Shown: positions 1 through 11,000 of the stretch, piece after piece
Layout: the number at the start of each line of letters is the position of its first letter
Position numbering within the stretch: position 1 is the first letter of the stretch
From: Diadema setosum
Lineage: Eukaryota; Echinodermata; Echinoidea; Diadematoida; Diadematidae
Reading direction: 5' to 3'
DNA: 64,000 nt
NCBI RefSeq assembly: GCF_964275005.1
Contig: NC_092693.1
Span: 20,017,706 to 20,081,705 of the forward strand
Program-made: the position numbers and the translations under genes
The notes under the pieces: model-generated
Told to the model about the DNA's origin: nothing
The model's database searches: none
Seen by the model: only the letters and a program-made list of their open reading frames with translations

Positions 1-440
1 TTTTTTCTTTCTACACACGTAATTTAAATTTCAAACAGTCAAATAACGGGATAAAGAGAGAGAGACATTGAGATGATTTGATCAAAAGGACTAATTCATT
101 GAAAATTGTGCTGACTTTGTGGACTAGAACGTAAGTCCTACTACTCGCTATTCCCACCGCACTGGCACACAAGCAGACTGTATACAGCCCCCCCCCCCCC
201 CCATCCACGAGCATGCGCGTGGTCCATAGCGCATGTTGCTGTTCTCCGAGATAAGAAAGGGGGATTCCCCTCCACCACGCTGGCTTGGGCGTGTCCCCGA
301 AGTGGATTTTAACACTCAACACTCATGCATATTCGTCGATCGGAGATGATTCATTAAAACCGGCCCATTGTATGATTGACTATCAAGTTATTTTCTAAAT
401 ATATATTCTGAAATAACCTCAGATATACAGTGATATTATT
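1..440. other. A+T-rich sequence, no gene seen
   Basis: It holds a run of about 14 C at 188-201 and a short GA run near 56-64. Nothing else was recognised. Confidence 0.3.
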
Positions 441-1254
441 TTAAAGGGATGGTACAATTTTGGTTGAGATGGGGAATTCAGATTTAAACTTTTTGCGAGA
501 AATTTTTGGCAAAGAAAAAGGGTAAGCTTGCTTTACATTTTCGAAAATGGAGACTGGATTTTTAATTTATTTATGTAGTTGAATCCGGAGTCCCGGATGT
601 GCCACATATTTTGTTGGTCCTTTTTTATTGTTTGTTTCTGTATCTTGATAGACTACGGACCTGATGAAGCAAAGGGTTAATTGTAAAATTATGTTCCTAA
701 AAACCTCGTTATAACACTGTTTTACTTGATACAATGTATATTGTTTAGTGATTTATAATCGACATTATTGGTTTTTGTATGCTGTCTTATCTTATTTTTT
801 TCTTTTCCTTTTCTTGTGTATTTTTATTTGTATAATCATGTTTTTGATCTCTGTAATTTTGTTTGATGTTGTTTAATAAAAATTGAAAGATAAAAAAACT
901 TTTTGCGAGTTAATTAGAAACCTCTTATAAAATATGAAAGAGCATAGGCCTACAAATAATTCAAAGTTTTATTTGATGAAAGTTGGTTTTGTAATGGCTA
1001 AGATATCAAAAACCAAGATAAAACGGTGATCCTCATATAAGGCGGGCCCCATACGACCTCTTTGTTATTGGATATCCATCCTATTTTGAAACCAATTTTT
1101 TGATAAACTTTGATTTTATTATTATTATTATTTATTTTTTTTTTTAGAATTGCATGTTTTTGTTTTTTCAATATTTCAGAGGTTTCTCATTATTGTCTCA
1201 CACAAAGATTTGGAAGCCTGTGAAGCTGTTATCTCAACCATAACTCTACACCGG
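441..1254. mobile_element. TTAA-bounded fold-back MITE (AGGGATGGT family) interrupted by a retroposon
   Basis: The left end is TTAAAGGGATGGTACAAT at 441. The body matches three other copies in the window (25960-26337, about 34556-35083, 41939-42338), including the segments CTTTTTGCGAGA, GAAACCTCTTATAAAATATG and TTTGATGAAA. The right end near 1240-1254 is decayed. An unrelated segment at 500-895 splits it. Confidence 0.75.
500..895 (+). mobile_element. Truncated non-LTR retroposon (3' end) with 14-bp target duplication
   Basis: The 14-mer AAACTTTTTGCGAG occurs at 486-499 and again at 896-909. The sequence between is foreign to the host MITE and ends with AATAAA (875-880) and an A-rich tail. 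No open frame remains. This is the signature of a 5'-truncated LINE 3' end; the family was not recognised. Confidence 0.7.
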
Positions 1255-1590
1255 TACTCTACCATCACTTCAATCAACGCGTACCTTTGATCAACAGCCA
1301 AATTAGTCTCTACAATTGCATTCATTACAAGGTTAGGGTGTGATCAGCCCTGCCTAAAATTGAAACTAATGTGAAGCTTTGAAATATCATATCATGACGT
1401 TAGGTTTCTTCTTCTTCGTCATCATCATTTTCTCTGTTCTGTCTCATTTCACTCTTCATAACTTGCATGGATGAGCTCACGTGGTCAATATGTTATATCT
1501 GACTAGGCTCTAACCATTACTCAATATCGAATTTGGCGAATATGGGTTGTATCACTATGTATGCTCCATAAACAACCTCATACCGCTCAA

Positions 1591-1631
1591 CCAAGGAGGT
1601 AGGCTACTAGGCGAGCCTAGTACCTCCTTGG
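1591..1631. repeat. Perfect-stem hairpin, CCAAGGAGGTA arms
   Basis: CCAAGGAGGTA (1591-1601) is the exact inverse of TACCTCCTTGG (1621-1631), with further GGCT/AGCC pairing inside. The same CTCCTTGG word ends the dispersed repeat at 20266-20636. Confidence 0.55.
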
Positions 1632-1741
1632 CTCAACCCACTGGTATAGTGAAGCGTAAATAGGGATGCATGTGATAGCATTAGCAATGAGCAACATGGT
1701 GGAAAAGCAGGATACTAGTAGTATTCCGTGTCAGATTTGGT

Positions 1742-1810
1742 GCCGTTGTACGTCAAAATGCATGACACAGGATACGAGGTGTGTCGTATTGCACTTTGAC
1801 GTACAAAGGC
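1742..1810. repeat. 69-base miRNA-like foldback
   Basis: The arms GCCGTTGTACGTCAAAATGC and (inverted) GCCTTTGTACGTCAAAGTGC pair with two mismatches. Pairing resumes at ACACA/TGTGT around a loop of about 10 bases. It could be a small inverted-repeat element or a precursor-like hairpin; the sequence alone does not decide. Confidence 0.45.
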
Positions 1811-3276
1811 GCAATATATAGCTGAAGGAATGATGACAAACTCGATATCGACATCTCGCTCTTCTAGTTTAACTACTAGTATATTGGATGATGCACTACC
1901 GGTACTAGTTTATTGAAGGGGGGGGGGGGGGGGCTGGAAGTGAGGGGGAGAAAAATGTAAACCCATGAAGAAACGATTTTCTTCCATGTACTGACTGTCG
2001 CTGAAAGCCAGTATATTTGATTTTACTAGAGAGTTATCTGTTATTACCCGGTATATTCTGCCCAATTATAGATTTTGTAGGCCTTTCTGGATGCACTCCA
2101 GAGGCTGTGTCCATGTACATTATGTACAGCACAGTTTATACTGCAGTACTATTATGTATCCGAGTCAACGAACTTCTCAGCTCGGGACGGTTTCTTATTT
2201 TGCATGTCCCCGGGTTGAACAAACTTTCGAGCTGGGGACTGATAAACATAACGACAGAAAAAAAAAGAAGAATTACCAAGAAATACATCAACATGAGCGT
2301 ACGCGTGTAGAGGGAACGCTGTTTTCACAAGCGAGGCATGCAGCTTGTCTGGATACGCGGTGAGACAGCTGCTTTCGAAATCGTCTCGAGCGAGCGCGCG
2401 CCGCCTGTGCAACCGTCGTTAGGGGAGGTATTAGTCATCGCATGAATTAGCATACAATGCCAAGGTACCAGCCACACCATGAAGGGCGACACAAGGGTAG
2501 CTCGAGATATCCGCAAAATAACAAAATTGAAGTTAATCCTCTTGTAATCAATGCATTCTAATGTAAAGTAATTATATATCATTTTGTTTTACTGCCCTGT
2601 AGAGTGGGAAGTGTATTTCTGAAACAAACAAAATATGAAATCATACTTATTCCGGGATTTATTCCCATTTTAAAATGTTTTCTGCAGAGTGAAGTATGGT
2701 TAATCCAATGAATATTCATCTTGACTGGTCGAGCCCCCGATCTGTAATTGGTGCAGTAAAAGGCCTTGTCTGATTTTACAGATTCTGATTGGTTACTGTT
2801 TATTTCACCCGGGGACTGGGAATCGGAATCTTCCATTAGCCCAACTGGAAAACTTATCATTCCTTGTTGAGGGATGTCATTTGATCTATAAAAGTGATCA
2901 CAGGAGACGATCTCTATGATAATTCTATGAACCAAATCACCGCACTCTATAAAGTGATCACTACAAGTAAATAATGACCTAAATTTCCAAAACATAAAAT
3001 CATACTTTGTAGTCGATTTCCCCCAACTCGCTGATGTTGTCCATCGAGAAAGAGTATGGACGCTACCGTGCTTAGCTTTCAGTTCATGCTGTTTTATCGA
3101 TGAGAGATTTTTATGAAAGTCACCTTCACGCCGCACACACGTACGTACACGTAGGTCCTCCGTTCGCTCAAGCTGCTCGACGCAGTGAGCATTGGCCCTA
3201 CCTAACCTAGCGCACGACACACACTTTTATTCACACACACACACACACAGTGTAAAATGCCCACGAGTAGTCTCCG

Positions 3277-3310
3277 TATATAAATTTGCGGTAACCGCAG
3301 TTCGCAGACA
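3277..3310 (+). promoter_or_regulatory. Putative MYLIP core promoter with TATA box
   Basis: TATATAAA lies at 3277-3284, 94 bp before the MYLIP ATG. A start about 30 bp downstream would fall near 3305-3310, in TTCGCAGACA, giving a 5' UTR of about 70 bases. The region just upstream (3120-3220) is richer in CpG than its surroundings. The placement is inferred from motif spacing only. Confidence 0.45.
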
Positions 3311-3377
3311 AAGCAAGCAGTGTTCGCTGTTCGTAGGGTAAAGTTGGTTGTCGCATGAGGAATAAAAGTGCTCCAAA

Positions 3378-3464
3378 ATGTTGGTCTTAGTGAAAAAGCC
3401 GGATGGTCATATCTTGGAAATTGAAGTAGGACCTAAAGCAGTAGGTCAAGAATGTCTCGATCTG
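3378..3464 (+). CDS. MYLIP: MYLIP coding exon 1
   Basis: It encodes residues 1-29, starting [17 protein letters not shown], the first strands of the FERM F1 lobe. The ATG is preceded by CCAAA, a reasonable start context. The donor GTGAGT lies at 3465 and the phase is 0. The exon is too short to show up as an open reading frame by itself. It was recognised because it aligns with the vertebrate N-terminus (MLCYVTRPDAVLMEVEV) and splices cleanly to exon 2. Confidence 0.9.
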
Positions 3465-6400
3465 GTGAGTTTTGTGTTATCGTTTGCAATAAACGTAATA
3501 TAACGTTACAAGGTATCTAGATGATACACGTTTGAGACTCGAGAGACGTAGGCCATGCAGGCATGTCGGCTCCAGCTGATCATCAGCTGGTCACATGATG
3601 AGGACCTTGTCAGTCTTTGCAAATACACTGTAGCTATGTAGTGTACCGCGTACCGGCGGCAGGTTTACCTATCATGCATTGACATGGACATGCGGGCGAT
3701 GCAGCTTTGTGGTCATTTCTCCCACATGGCTTGCAGTTGCACTTCGATTTGGTCATTTGACACAGAGTAAATTTATTCATTCTATGGCAAAACCAAATGT
3801 GATTGTGAGTTAGGGTTTTGATATTTTTAGAGTTAGTGATGCCGATTCGATTTCTACATGAATTGAAAGCGTAAGTAATTTTGTAGGATCCAGCAATCAT
3901 GGTACCGTATCATCATGATCATTGATCATGTTGATCAAGAAATAGGCCTAAAAGAAATTTTCTAGTCTTTGACATGTCTGAACATGCCATTCTAGTCTGG
4001 CGAGACTGTCACTGTCAGTCATGACGTAATTTGAATTTAACTGTATTATGTAAGTGTAGAGCATAGATAGAGGATAAGGATTGGGACATACACTACCATG
4101 GTACAATCACGTGGTAGTTTCACTAGACCCTGAAACAGAGTGTAGGCCTTTAATATTTGTTGACATTTCGCCTATCTGGATACTGTTGTAAACTATTTTT
4201 TTATATTTTTTTTTTGTTAAACAAATGGATTTTCAACCACTTGTTTTGGACTGTACAAATTGACAATATTGTGACCAAGCAAATAGACCCTTTAGATGCC
4301 CTAGTCACTCTGAAATGAGATTGAAATGAGTCTAGAGTAACTTTCACATTAAATGTTCATCTAGAGTTCGAAATTCTATAGACCAAAAGATCAGTCTGCA
4401 TTTAGCATCGAGTACATCTGTGTAGACATGTTCCGTGGAGATTTCACCTGGTTTCATGGAATCCCTTGCAGGAAAACTGTCAAAGTCAAATATTATGAAA
4501 CTCCTAAATATTAAACTAAAGTCTTTGACTCTTATATATCAGACAAAATTTTCTGTGTAATGTTAATCATACTTTATTGCCATATATTGCCATTGGTAAG
4601 TTGTCTCTTGTTTTATACATGTAGCATCAAGTTGTGGTTTTCTGAGTTTGTTGAAATCTATAACTTGTACAAGTGTACAGTTTGTATACAGCTGTAGTAC
4701 AATGTATACCTTGGTCCTTGCATGTTTTAATTATTATCCAAGTATGGATGATGATGATGATGAGTGAAGACCAATGAAGTTGAAGTATTAATTCAACTGG
4801 TCTTAATTTAGAATCAAAGGTAATCCACTTTAAAAAGAAAGTCATCTAATCATTTGAAATACAGTCTGCAACTATTGTAAATGGCTTTCATTAAAAATAA
4901 CCCAAATGCCAGAACTGGTATGTGACATACAACATTCAACAACCTGTATACTGTAAATGACTGCACCTGACCACTTTTCGTGTATACATGTACTATATGT
5001 CCTCATGATCATATTTAAAAAAAAAAAATCCTACTTTCAGGAATTTTTGTTGAATCAATGTTTGTAGACAAACACTAGCTACATGTACAAGTGTACATGT
5101 AGATTAGCAGACCTCCCAACCATTCAGAATTTGGAGGAGAGAATCTGAATTTTGACCATTCCCAACTCTTGTTTCAGTGTAGGAGTTTCATTGTTTTTCT
5201 GGATAATTTTACCAAATTCCTGTAGGAATTGCTCTTTCTTTCCTTCTCTTGAGCCAATTCATCCCTATTTTTTTTTTTTTCAGTCAAAAAAGATCGGGAG
5301 GTCTGAATTAGTGACAAGAGTTATCATAGCATCTGCTGAAAGAGTTAAAAAAATTAAATTTGCATTATGTATACCCTTCATCTGTGCTTATTAGAGAAGT
5401 TAGTTTGATGAAATTCAAGTGAAAGTGTGTACATTGTATTAAGATTATGATTTTTTTTTTTAAATTCTCTGATGTATTAACATATTACAGGGGTATCCAT
5501 TTTGATACACAGAGACCTGTTCAAATGCTGCTATTCTATGAAAGTGATGAACATGATAATAGTATTTCAGAATATATACAGAGTTTGTTTGTCACCCATG
5601 GAAGGTCAAGCTGAAACTTGTTTATTATTGCATTCTTTCAGTGACTGGCAAAAAGTACACATTTACTGTGCTTTGACTGGCAAGTGTGCCATAACTTCGC
5701 TTTTTGATTGTTTATGTGATCTAAAATAATGTATTCAATGTTTCCCTGGCCCCACAGGCCTGTAACATGTTGAACATGGTCGAAGTGGACTACTTTGGCC
5801 TCCAGTTCCTTGCCAGGAAAGGAGAGCGTCATTGGCTCAATCTCAGGAATTCAATTACATCTCAGTTGCCGATTGGGTTCTCCGCACCCATCCGCTTGGA
5901 GCTGAGGGTAAAGTTCCACGTAGAGCCCCACATACTGCAGCAAGACATTACGAGGTGAGTGGACCCAGCATGTGTGAATGGCTGCGATCTTTCAGTGAAA
6001 TGTGATATTAGTGAAGACCGTGAAAAGTGAAAACCATTGATTAGAGATAGGAATATTAGTCATCAGCTTTCATTGCTGTACAGGTACATTGTACATGTTT
6101 GTTATGATACTATTCATAGAGGTGGCTGGCATTGAACCCTCTGGTAATAGCTGTTAACTTCTAAAAATGCAGAGTAGTGTTTTTGTTTGTCTTTGCTGCT
6201 CTTGTTTGTGTTAGTGATTTGTTTGTTTGCTTTGCAGGAGTATGCATGTGTCAAATTCTGTAGTTCATGACCTGACACATAGGTATTCAATTGTCAAATG
6301 AAAAGAGCAAACACTCCTAACTACAAAGATGCTTCAAATTCACTATTATTTGATGTTAATACATCAGCAATAAATCTAAAAGTACATACAGTGTAAACAC

Positions 6401-8049
6401 AGACATGCCTTGGTGACCACATCATTGAGGGCATGCCAGGTAACAAGTACAAATTGTAGTATCCCCATGGGCACTGCACCTGTTTGTAACATTGTACAGG
6501 CAGAACTTGATTGCACTTGTAAATCAAAACATTTCCCCTCGCTTCTCTCCTTTGCAGACATCTCTTCTTTCATGATGCCAAACTGCTGGCGCACGAGGGT
6601 AAATTGAAGGCGCCCATGAAGGATGCCGCCCGCCTCGCTGCCTTCTTCATGCAGGCAGAGAAAGGGGACTTCTCGTCGACGAATGGCGATGTCGAGCAGC
6701 TCGCCCAGTGCTTTCCTCAGTATCAAGACTCTGAGGAGTTCAAGGTGACAGCGCAGGCGGAATACGCCCGGCTGCGGAGCATGAAGCAGAGTCATGCCTT
6801 GGTCATGCTGCTGAGAGAAGTATGTGGGAACGATACGTACGGCCTGGACACCTTCAGCGCCAAGGGCTCTTCAGGCCAGCTCTACGAGGTTGGCGTTGGT
6901 CCTCATGGAGTTCTGGTCACCAGTGCTGACTCTTCAGAAATGTTGAAGTAAGAGCATTACTTTTTATGCCCTTTGTCCTTTTTGAAAGACTTTTCAGAGT
7001 ACGGAATGTAGAGACATTTTCTGTGTTGATGCTCATTTTTTTCCTTATTTCTAGTCAACAGTTTGAACTTGTAGAAATGTTTTTTTATTATTCTCATGTT
7101 ATGTCATAACAACAAATTAAAGATGGAGTAAACAGTTTAAAGTTAGGTATTGTAGTTGGTGATGATGTTCATCCACTAGATAACTACATTGCAGTTTGCA
7201 GCTTTGTTACAATTGAGGATTTAGAAGTAAAATCGTTTTTATTAAATGTTATTTTGCATCCTTGGTAGAAGATTTCTATTTGCCCTTGCAAGGAGAGTAT
7301 CTGATAGAATTGTAACATTCAGGATTAGTATTTGTCAGCAAGCCTAGGGTGTTCTTTGCGGCAATGGTGTGGAAATGCAAGAATTTTCATGCAAGATTTC
7401 TTTTTTTGTCATGTACTCTTGTTGTAGGATCCCTCTGGCTTGTGTCAAACAGCTTACTGTAGACAAGAGAGATTGTGACATCTGCTACACAGTTGATGAT
7501 GGACACAACTTCAGGACTGAAAATCTCGCAATGACGCTGGGCAGCAAAGAGTTAACGGAGGGAATATACCGGTCCATCACAGAGAAAGTCGAGTTCTTCA
7601 CGAGCGAGACAGTCAGCGAGCCTGTCAAAGACACATTTGTTAGAGATCTTCGCGGCAGCATCTGCTCCTTCCTGAAAATGCAGACGGACACGGGGAAGAA
7701 GTACTCATTCGACCTGCGCCGAACTCAGCAGGAGGTGCATGACCAAGCGCGGCGGGAGCTATTCCGACGGGGCATCACTGCGCAGTGCGCGCACTCCGAC
7801 CTCGCCGCCCAGGCCAACGACAGGGATAACCGGACTGAACTCGAGGAACAGCTCCAGAGGTACCAGGATGCCGTTCTCTGCCGGGTCTGCATGAACGCCC
7901 ACTTGGATACCGTGCTCTTGCCCTGTGGCCATCTCATTATCTGCAGTACCTGTGCCGAGATGGTGTCCTGCTGTCCGTCTTGCCGCGTCGATATCGTAGA
8001 GAAGAAGAGAGTGTATTGGGCAGGGGACAGCCCGCTCAGGCCGTGCTGA
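3378..8049 (+). CDS. MYLIP: MYLIP/IDOL-like FERM-RING E3 ubiquitin ligase, complete, 4 coding exons
   Basis: Coding exons are 3378-3464, 5758-5954, 6558-6947 and 7428-8049. All have GT-AG introns and joining phases 0, 2 and 2, giving 431 residues (human MYLIP is about 445). The N-terminal FERM domain (roughly residues 1-280) includes [10 protein letters not shown] and [10 protein letters not shown], which match the vertebrate protein closely. A C3HC4 RING follows at the C-terminus: C376, C379, C391, H393, C397, C400, C407, C410, with the same spacing as vertebrate MYLIP. In vertebrates the family ubiquitinates lipoprotein receptors (LDLR, VLDLR, ApoER2) and myosin regulatory light chain at the membrane-cytoskeleton boundary; that role is inferred here from family membership. 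The tail after the RING is about 21 residues and does not resemble the vertebrate one. The linker between FERM and RING is short and charged. Identity is secure; substrates are not shown by the sequence. Confidence 0.95.
3465..5757 (+). other. MYLIP intron 1
   Basis: Ordinary A+T-rich intron. It holds an A-run near 5019-5028, a T-run near 5270-5281 and another T-run near 5452-5461. No other feature was recognised. Confidence 0.6.
5758..5954 (+). CDS. MYLIP: MYLIP coding exon 2 (FERM F1)
   Basis: The acceptor is CCCCACAG and the exon begins GCC TGT AAC. It carries [20 protein letters not shown] and [17 protein letters not shown], the most conserved block of the FERM F1-F2 junction in MYLIP. 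The donor is GTGAGT at 5955, leaving two bases of an arginine codon (phase 2) that exon 3 completes. Confidence 0.95.
5955..6557 (+). other. MYLIP intron 2
   Basis: An intron of 603 bases with nothing recognisable inside. Confidence 0.6.
6558..6947 (+). CDS. MYLIP: MYLIP coding exon 3 (FERM F2 and start of F3)
   Basis: The acceptor is TTTGCAG at 6551-6557. The first base completes Arg95, followed by [16 protein letters not shown] (vertebrate HIFFLHIKEALLAG). The exon covers the helical F2 lobe and ends in the start of F3 ([20 protein letters not shown]; vertebrates have LLIGVGPEGI). The donor GTAAGA begins at 6948, phase 2. Codon third positions are clearly richer in G and C than the flanking introns. 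Confidence 0.95.
6948..7427 (+). other. MYLIP intron 3
   Basis: An intron of 480 bases with nothing recognisable inside. Confidence 0.6.
7428..8049 (+). CDS. MYLIP: MYLIP coding exon 4 (FERM F3 and RING), stop codon
   Basis: The acceptor GTTGTAG ends at 7427. The exon encodes the rest of F3 ([34 protein letters not shown], which matches vertebrate [20 protein letters not shown]), a short acidic and polar linker, then the RING from LCRVC at residues 375-379 to C410, ending with TGA at 8047-8049. Vertebrate MYLIP divides this part among more exons, so the single exon suggests lineage-specific intron loss or gain. Confidence 0.95.
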
Positions 8050-11000
8050 GTGACCATGTACATGTGAACCCATAAACAGTTTTGTTGTCATCAGTATTAT
8101 GAAATTTCTTGCTCAGTGTTATAATTATATGATGTAAGAAGAAAAGAAAAATGGTTAGTGTGTTCAAGCGTGAATACAACTAAATCAAATGAAAGAGCTA
8201 AAACATTCTAAATTAAAGTGAAGGCAAAAAACATTTTATTTGTCTTCTAAGGTTTTCCTTGTTTTCTATTTGGGCCACATAAAAAAAAAAAGAAAAGAAC
8301 ATTGGTAAGTCATAGAGGCTGCTGAACTTTTTCTATTTAATTGACAATTTCAACCCCAATAGTACAATAGCATCTTCCATACAACTGAGTGTGTGCACAG
8401 TCATGTAAGCACAATTGTGTAAGAAAATATACACATGTTTGTCTCTACTTGAACATGTTTACATGTATGCCAATGTGGGGAAATCTAAACTCTTGTCAGT
8501 TTTCATTAATTTGAATGCCGCACTGATGTAGGAGGATAATATAAAATGCTGAATTTCTATGTAGAGTAGGGGGATAGACAAGAAGTATACATGCACTCGC
8601 TGTGATTATATCAGCATCTATCACTCCATTGCAAGGTTATTCTTTTAAAACTTATGTACAGCCTTGTACAGGTACATGTAAATACCAGCTCAGAGGCACA
8701 GTGGTCTATAAAATGTCTCTGTGTTTGTGGGGCTGTGATGTGAATATTACGACTCCATCAGATATGAACTTTGACACCCTTCTGTGTACAGTTACAGTAG
8801 TGGGCCGAGTCGACATGTAATGTCCTGTGGTTTGATACGACGTAGTGAGAGACTGGGGATGTTGGAGATATTGAGTGCAGCTGTCATGCATACAGCTGTA
8901 TATATGGCATATCCCATCTCATGATGGTGATGCAAAAGATTACCACATACTTATTGTAATGTTCTTTAAGATGCTAATATATAGTTAGCTTTACATGATG
9001 CAAGTTTTACTACTAGAAATGTGATATGTGCCACATGGTAAGATGTTGCTAGTTTTGGACAACATTTTTGTAGATAGTATAGCTATATATTTCAATAATG
9101 GTCACATTTTTGTAAAGTTTATAAAGAAATTGCCTTGAGAAGTAGAGTCTTGAAGAGTGCTCATATTTTTAGATGAAAATTGTAAAGGCTTCTGGTTGAT
9201 GATACATTTGTTTACTAAAAGTCAGCAGGAGCCATGTTACACTGTATTGTAATGCAACAGAATGCATACGTTGTGTATTCACATTATTTATAGTTTTTAG
9301 TGTTGTAGATTTACTCTTTGGTATGCACCACATATGCGTTAGGATTGTACATGTGATTATTGTACAGTCACATCATACATGTAGAATTTGTACACATTGC
9401 TTTCTACCAGTAAGTACCTGATGTACATTCATGGTGTCTTGTGTTGAAATAGTGCTTCAGATTGCAATTTTTGTACTTTTTATTTTGTTGTTTGCATTCC
9501 GTGTGATAGAAATTTCAGCTACTTAGTATGTGCAATATATTTGGATTGTATGTGACAACCATGACTCCTTTCATGCTTTCAGTGGAGTCCTTTAAAATGC
9601 TATGAATGGGGTACAATGTACACATAGGGAGGCCTGAATATTTGTTGCTTGGTGCTTATGGAATTCAGGCTAAAAATGTAATTGTACTTAACACCAGGTG
9701 CAGAACTCAGAAGTTCATGTAGATTTGACCCCCGCCCCCTGCAATTTTCCCCTGATATGTGTTCTCAGATCGCCTTTACCTTTTTTTCTTTTTTCTTTTT
9801 TAACAGAAAGGCCAAGCCTTCTTTTTAAGCAACATACATGTTATTTATTTATTTATTTTTATTCTCTGGTGGTCCCTGTAATTGGCTTCTGCTTTTTTAG
9901 CACACATTCCAAATCTAACCACAGTTTAGTAACTCAAAAAGCTCACAGGGTTGCTACAATGTACTAAAGATTTCTGGAATCCACCACATTTGGTCTTTCT
10001 GTGTGACAGTCTGCCTGTCTGTGTTGCAATGAAGTTTTTACTCATTTGTTTGGTTCTCAGGTACACATGTGGTAGGATGCCTCATGTCACTTGAGAATTG
10101 TGACAAGTTTGCATTGTGCCAGGCAGAAAGCACTGCAGATGAATGCAGTAAGGCAAGGTTTAATTGTTTTGCAATTTTCTCCTCCTTTTTTTTTTAAGTT
10201 ATTGGGTACAGTGCAAGCATATGCACTTGCAGTGTATGATTTTTATTTCGTATAAATGAACTAAGTAAGATTTCTATGTAAAGCTGATGCTGTGTCACTC
10301 ACATCAATATTTATGATATAACAAGGCGAGAACCTTGTGTGCTTATTCAATGCAAGTAGATTAGTGCTGAGCTGTGAGTACCTCGGTTGCATGTACGTTG
10401 TACTGCAATAATTTCATTCATTTGAGTTACAAGTATGTGTATGTAGTTTCCCCTAGTATTGAAGTTGTGGATTTGCACCTGAAGCAAATTTCAAAGAACA
10501 AGAGCGTTGCTTTTTACCTTAATGAGAGGCAGAATTATTTATTTTACTTTGACTACTTTAACAGTTTGAAAAAGAAAAACCAAAACAAAACCGGAGTATA
10601 CAGGGATGAATGGATTGTATGCAGGCAGTTACACCCCCCCCCCCCATATTTGTGCCATAACACAAATATTTGGGAAAAACCCCTTTTTTCTAATTTTACC
10701 AAATTGTGCCATATTTTAAATGTTGTACAGGCTTGTACAACCAAATGTAGTAAATGCAGACACCCCAAAGCATGTGATCCACATGTACAGCTATCTGGAT
10801 GATGTACATTGTAGGCTTGAATGCAGCGATGGCTTTGGCAGGCTTACTGTTTGCTAGTGAGGCCATATAATCCCTGTACTGATTGCACAAAGCCAAAATC
10901 CCGTCACAGCTCTGGAAAACTGTCATTGAAAATTTCTTACAAAGATGTACATCGCTTATTGCGCAATGGCCAGAATATTGGCGAATTCCTGTGTGTAAGA

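Larger units (their letters stand above)
1255..3270. other. Upstream flank of MYLIP
   Basis: It contains hairpins at 1591-1631 and 1742-1810, a G-run at 1918-1934 and a CA repeat at 3231-3249. A 213-codon frame on the - strand (2579-3220) has no recognisable domain and was not called. Confidence 0.35.

Noticed and set aside
2579-3220. 213-codon open frame on the - strand just upstream of MYLIP
   Set aside because: No recognisable domain, uneven composition, and it spans A+T-rich repeat-like sequence and the MYLIP promoter. Length alone is not enough.
6376-6795. 139-codon open frame (-) opposite MYLIP exon 3
   Set aside because: Shadow of the coding exon on the other strand.
7725-8091. Open frames of about 110 codons (-) opposite MYLIP exon 4
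   Set aside because: Shadows of the RING exon.
10374-10802. 142-codon open frame (+) in the MYLIP-RTTN interval
   Set aside because: Low-complexity, A+T-driven composition and a C-run in the middle; no family resemblance.
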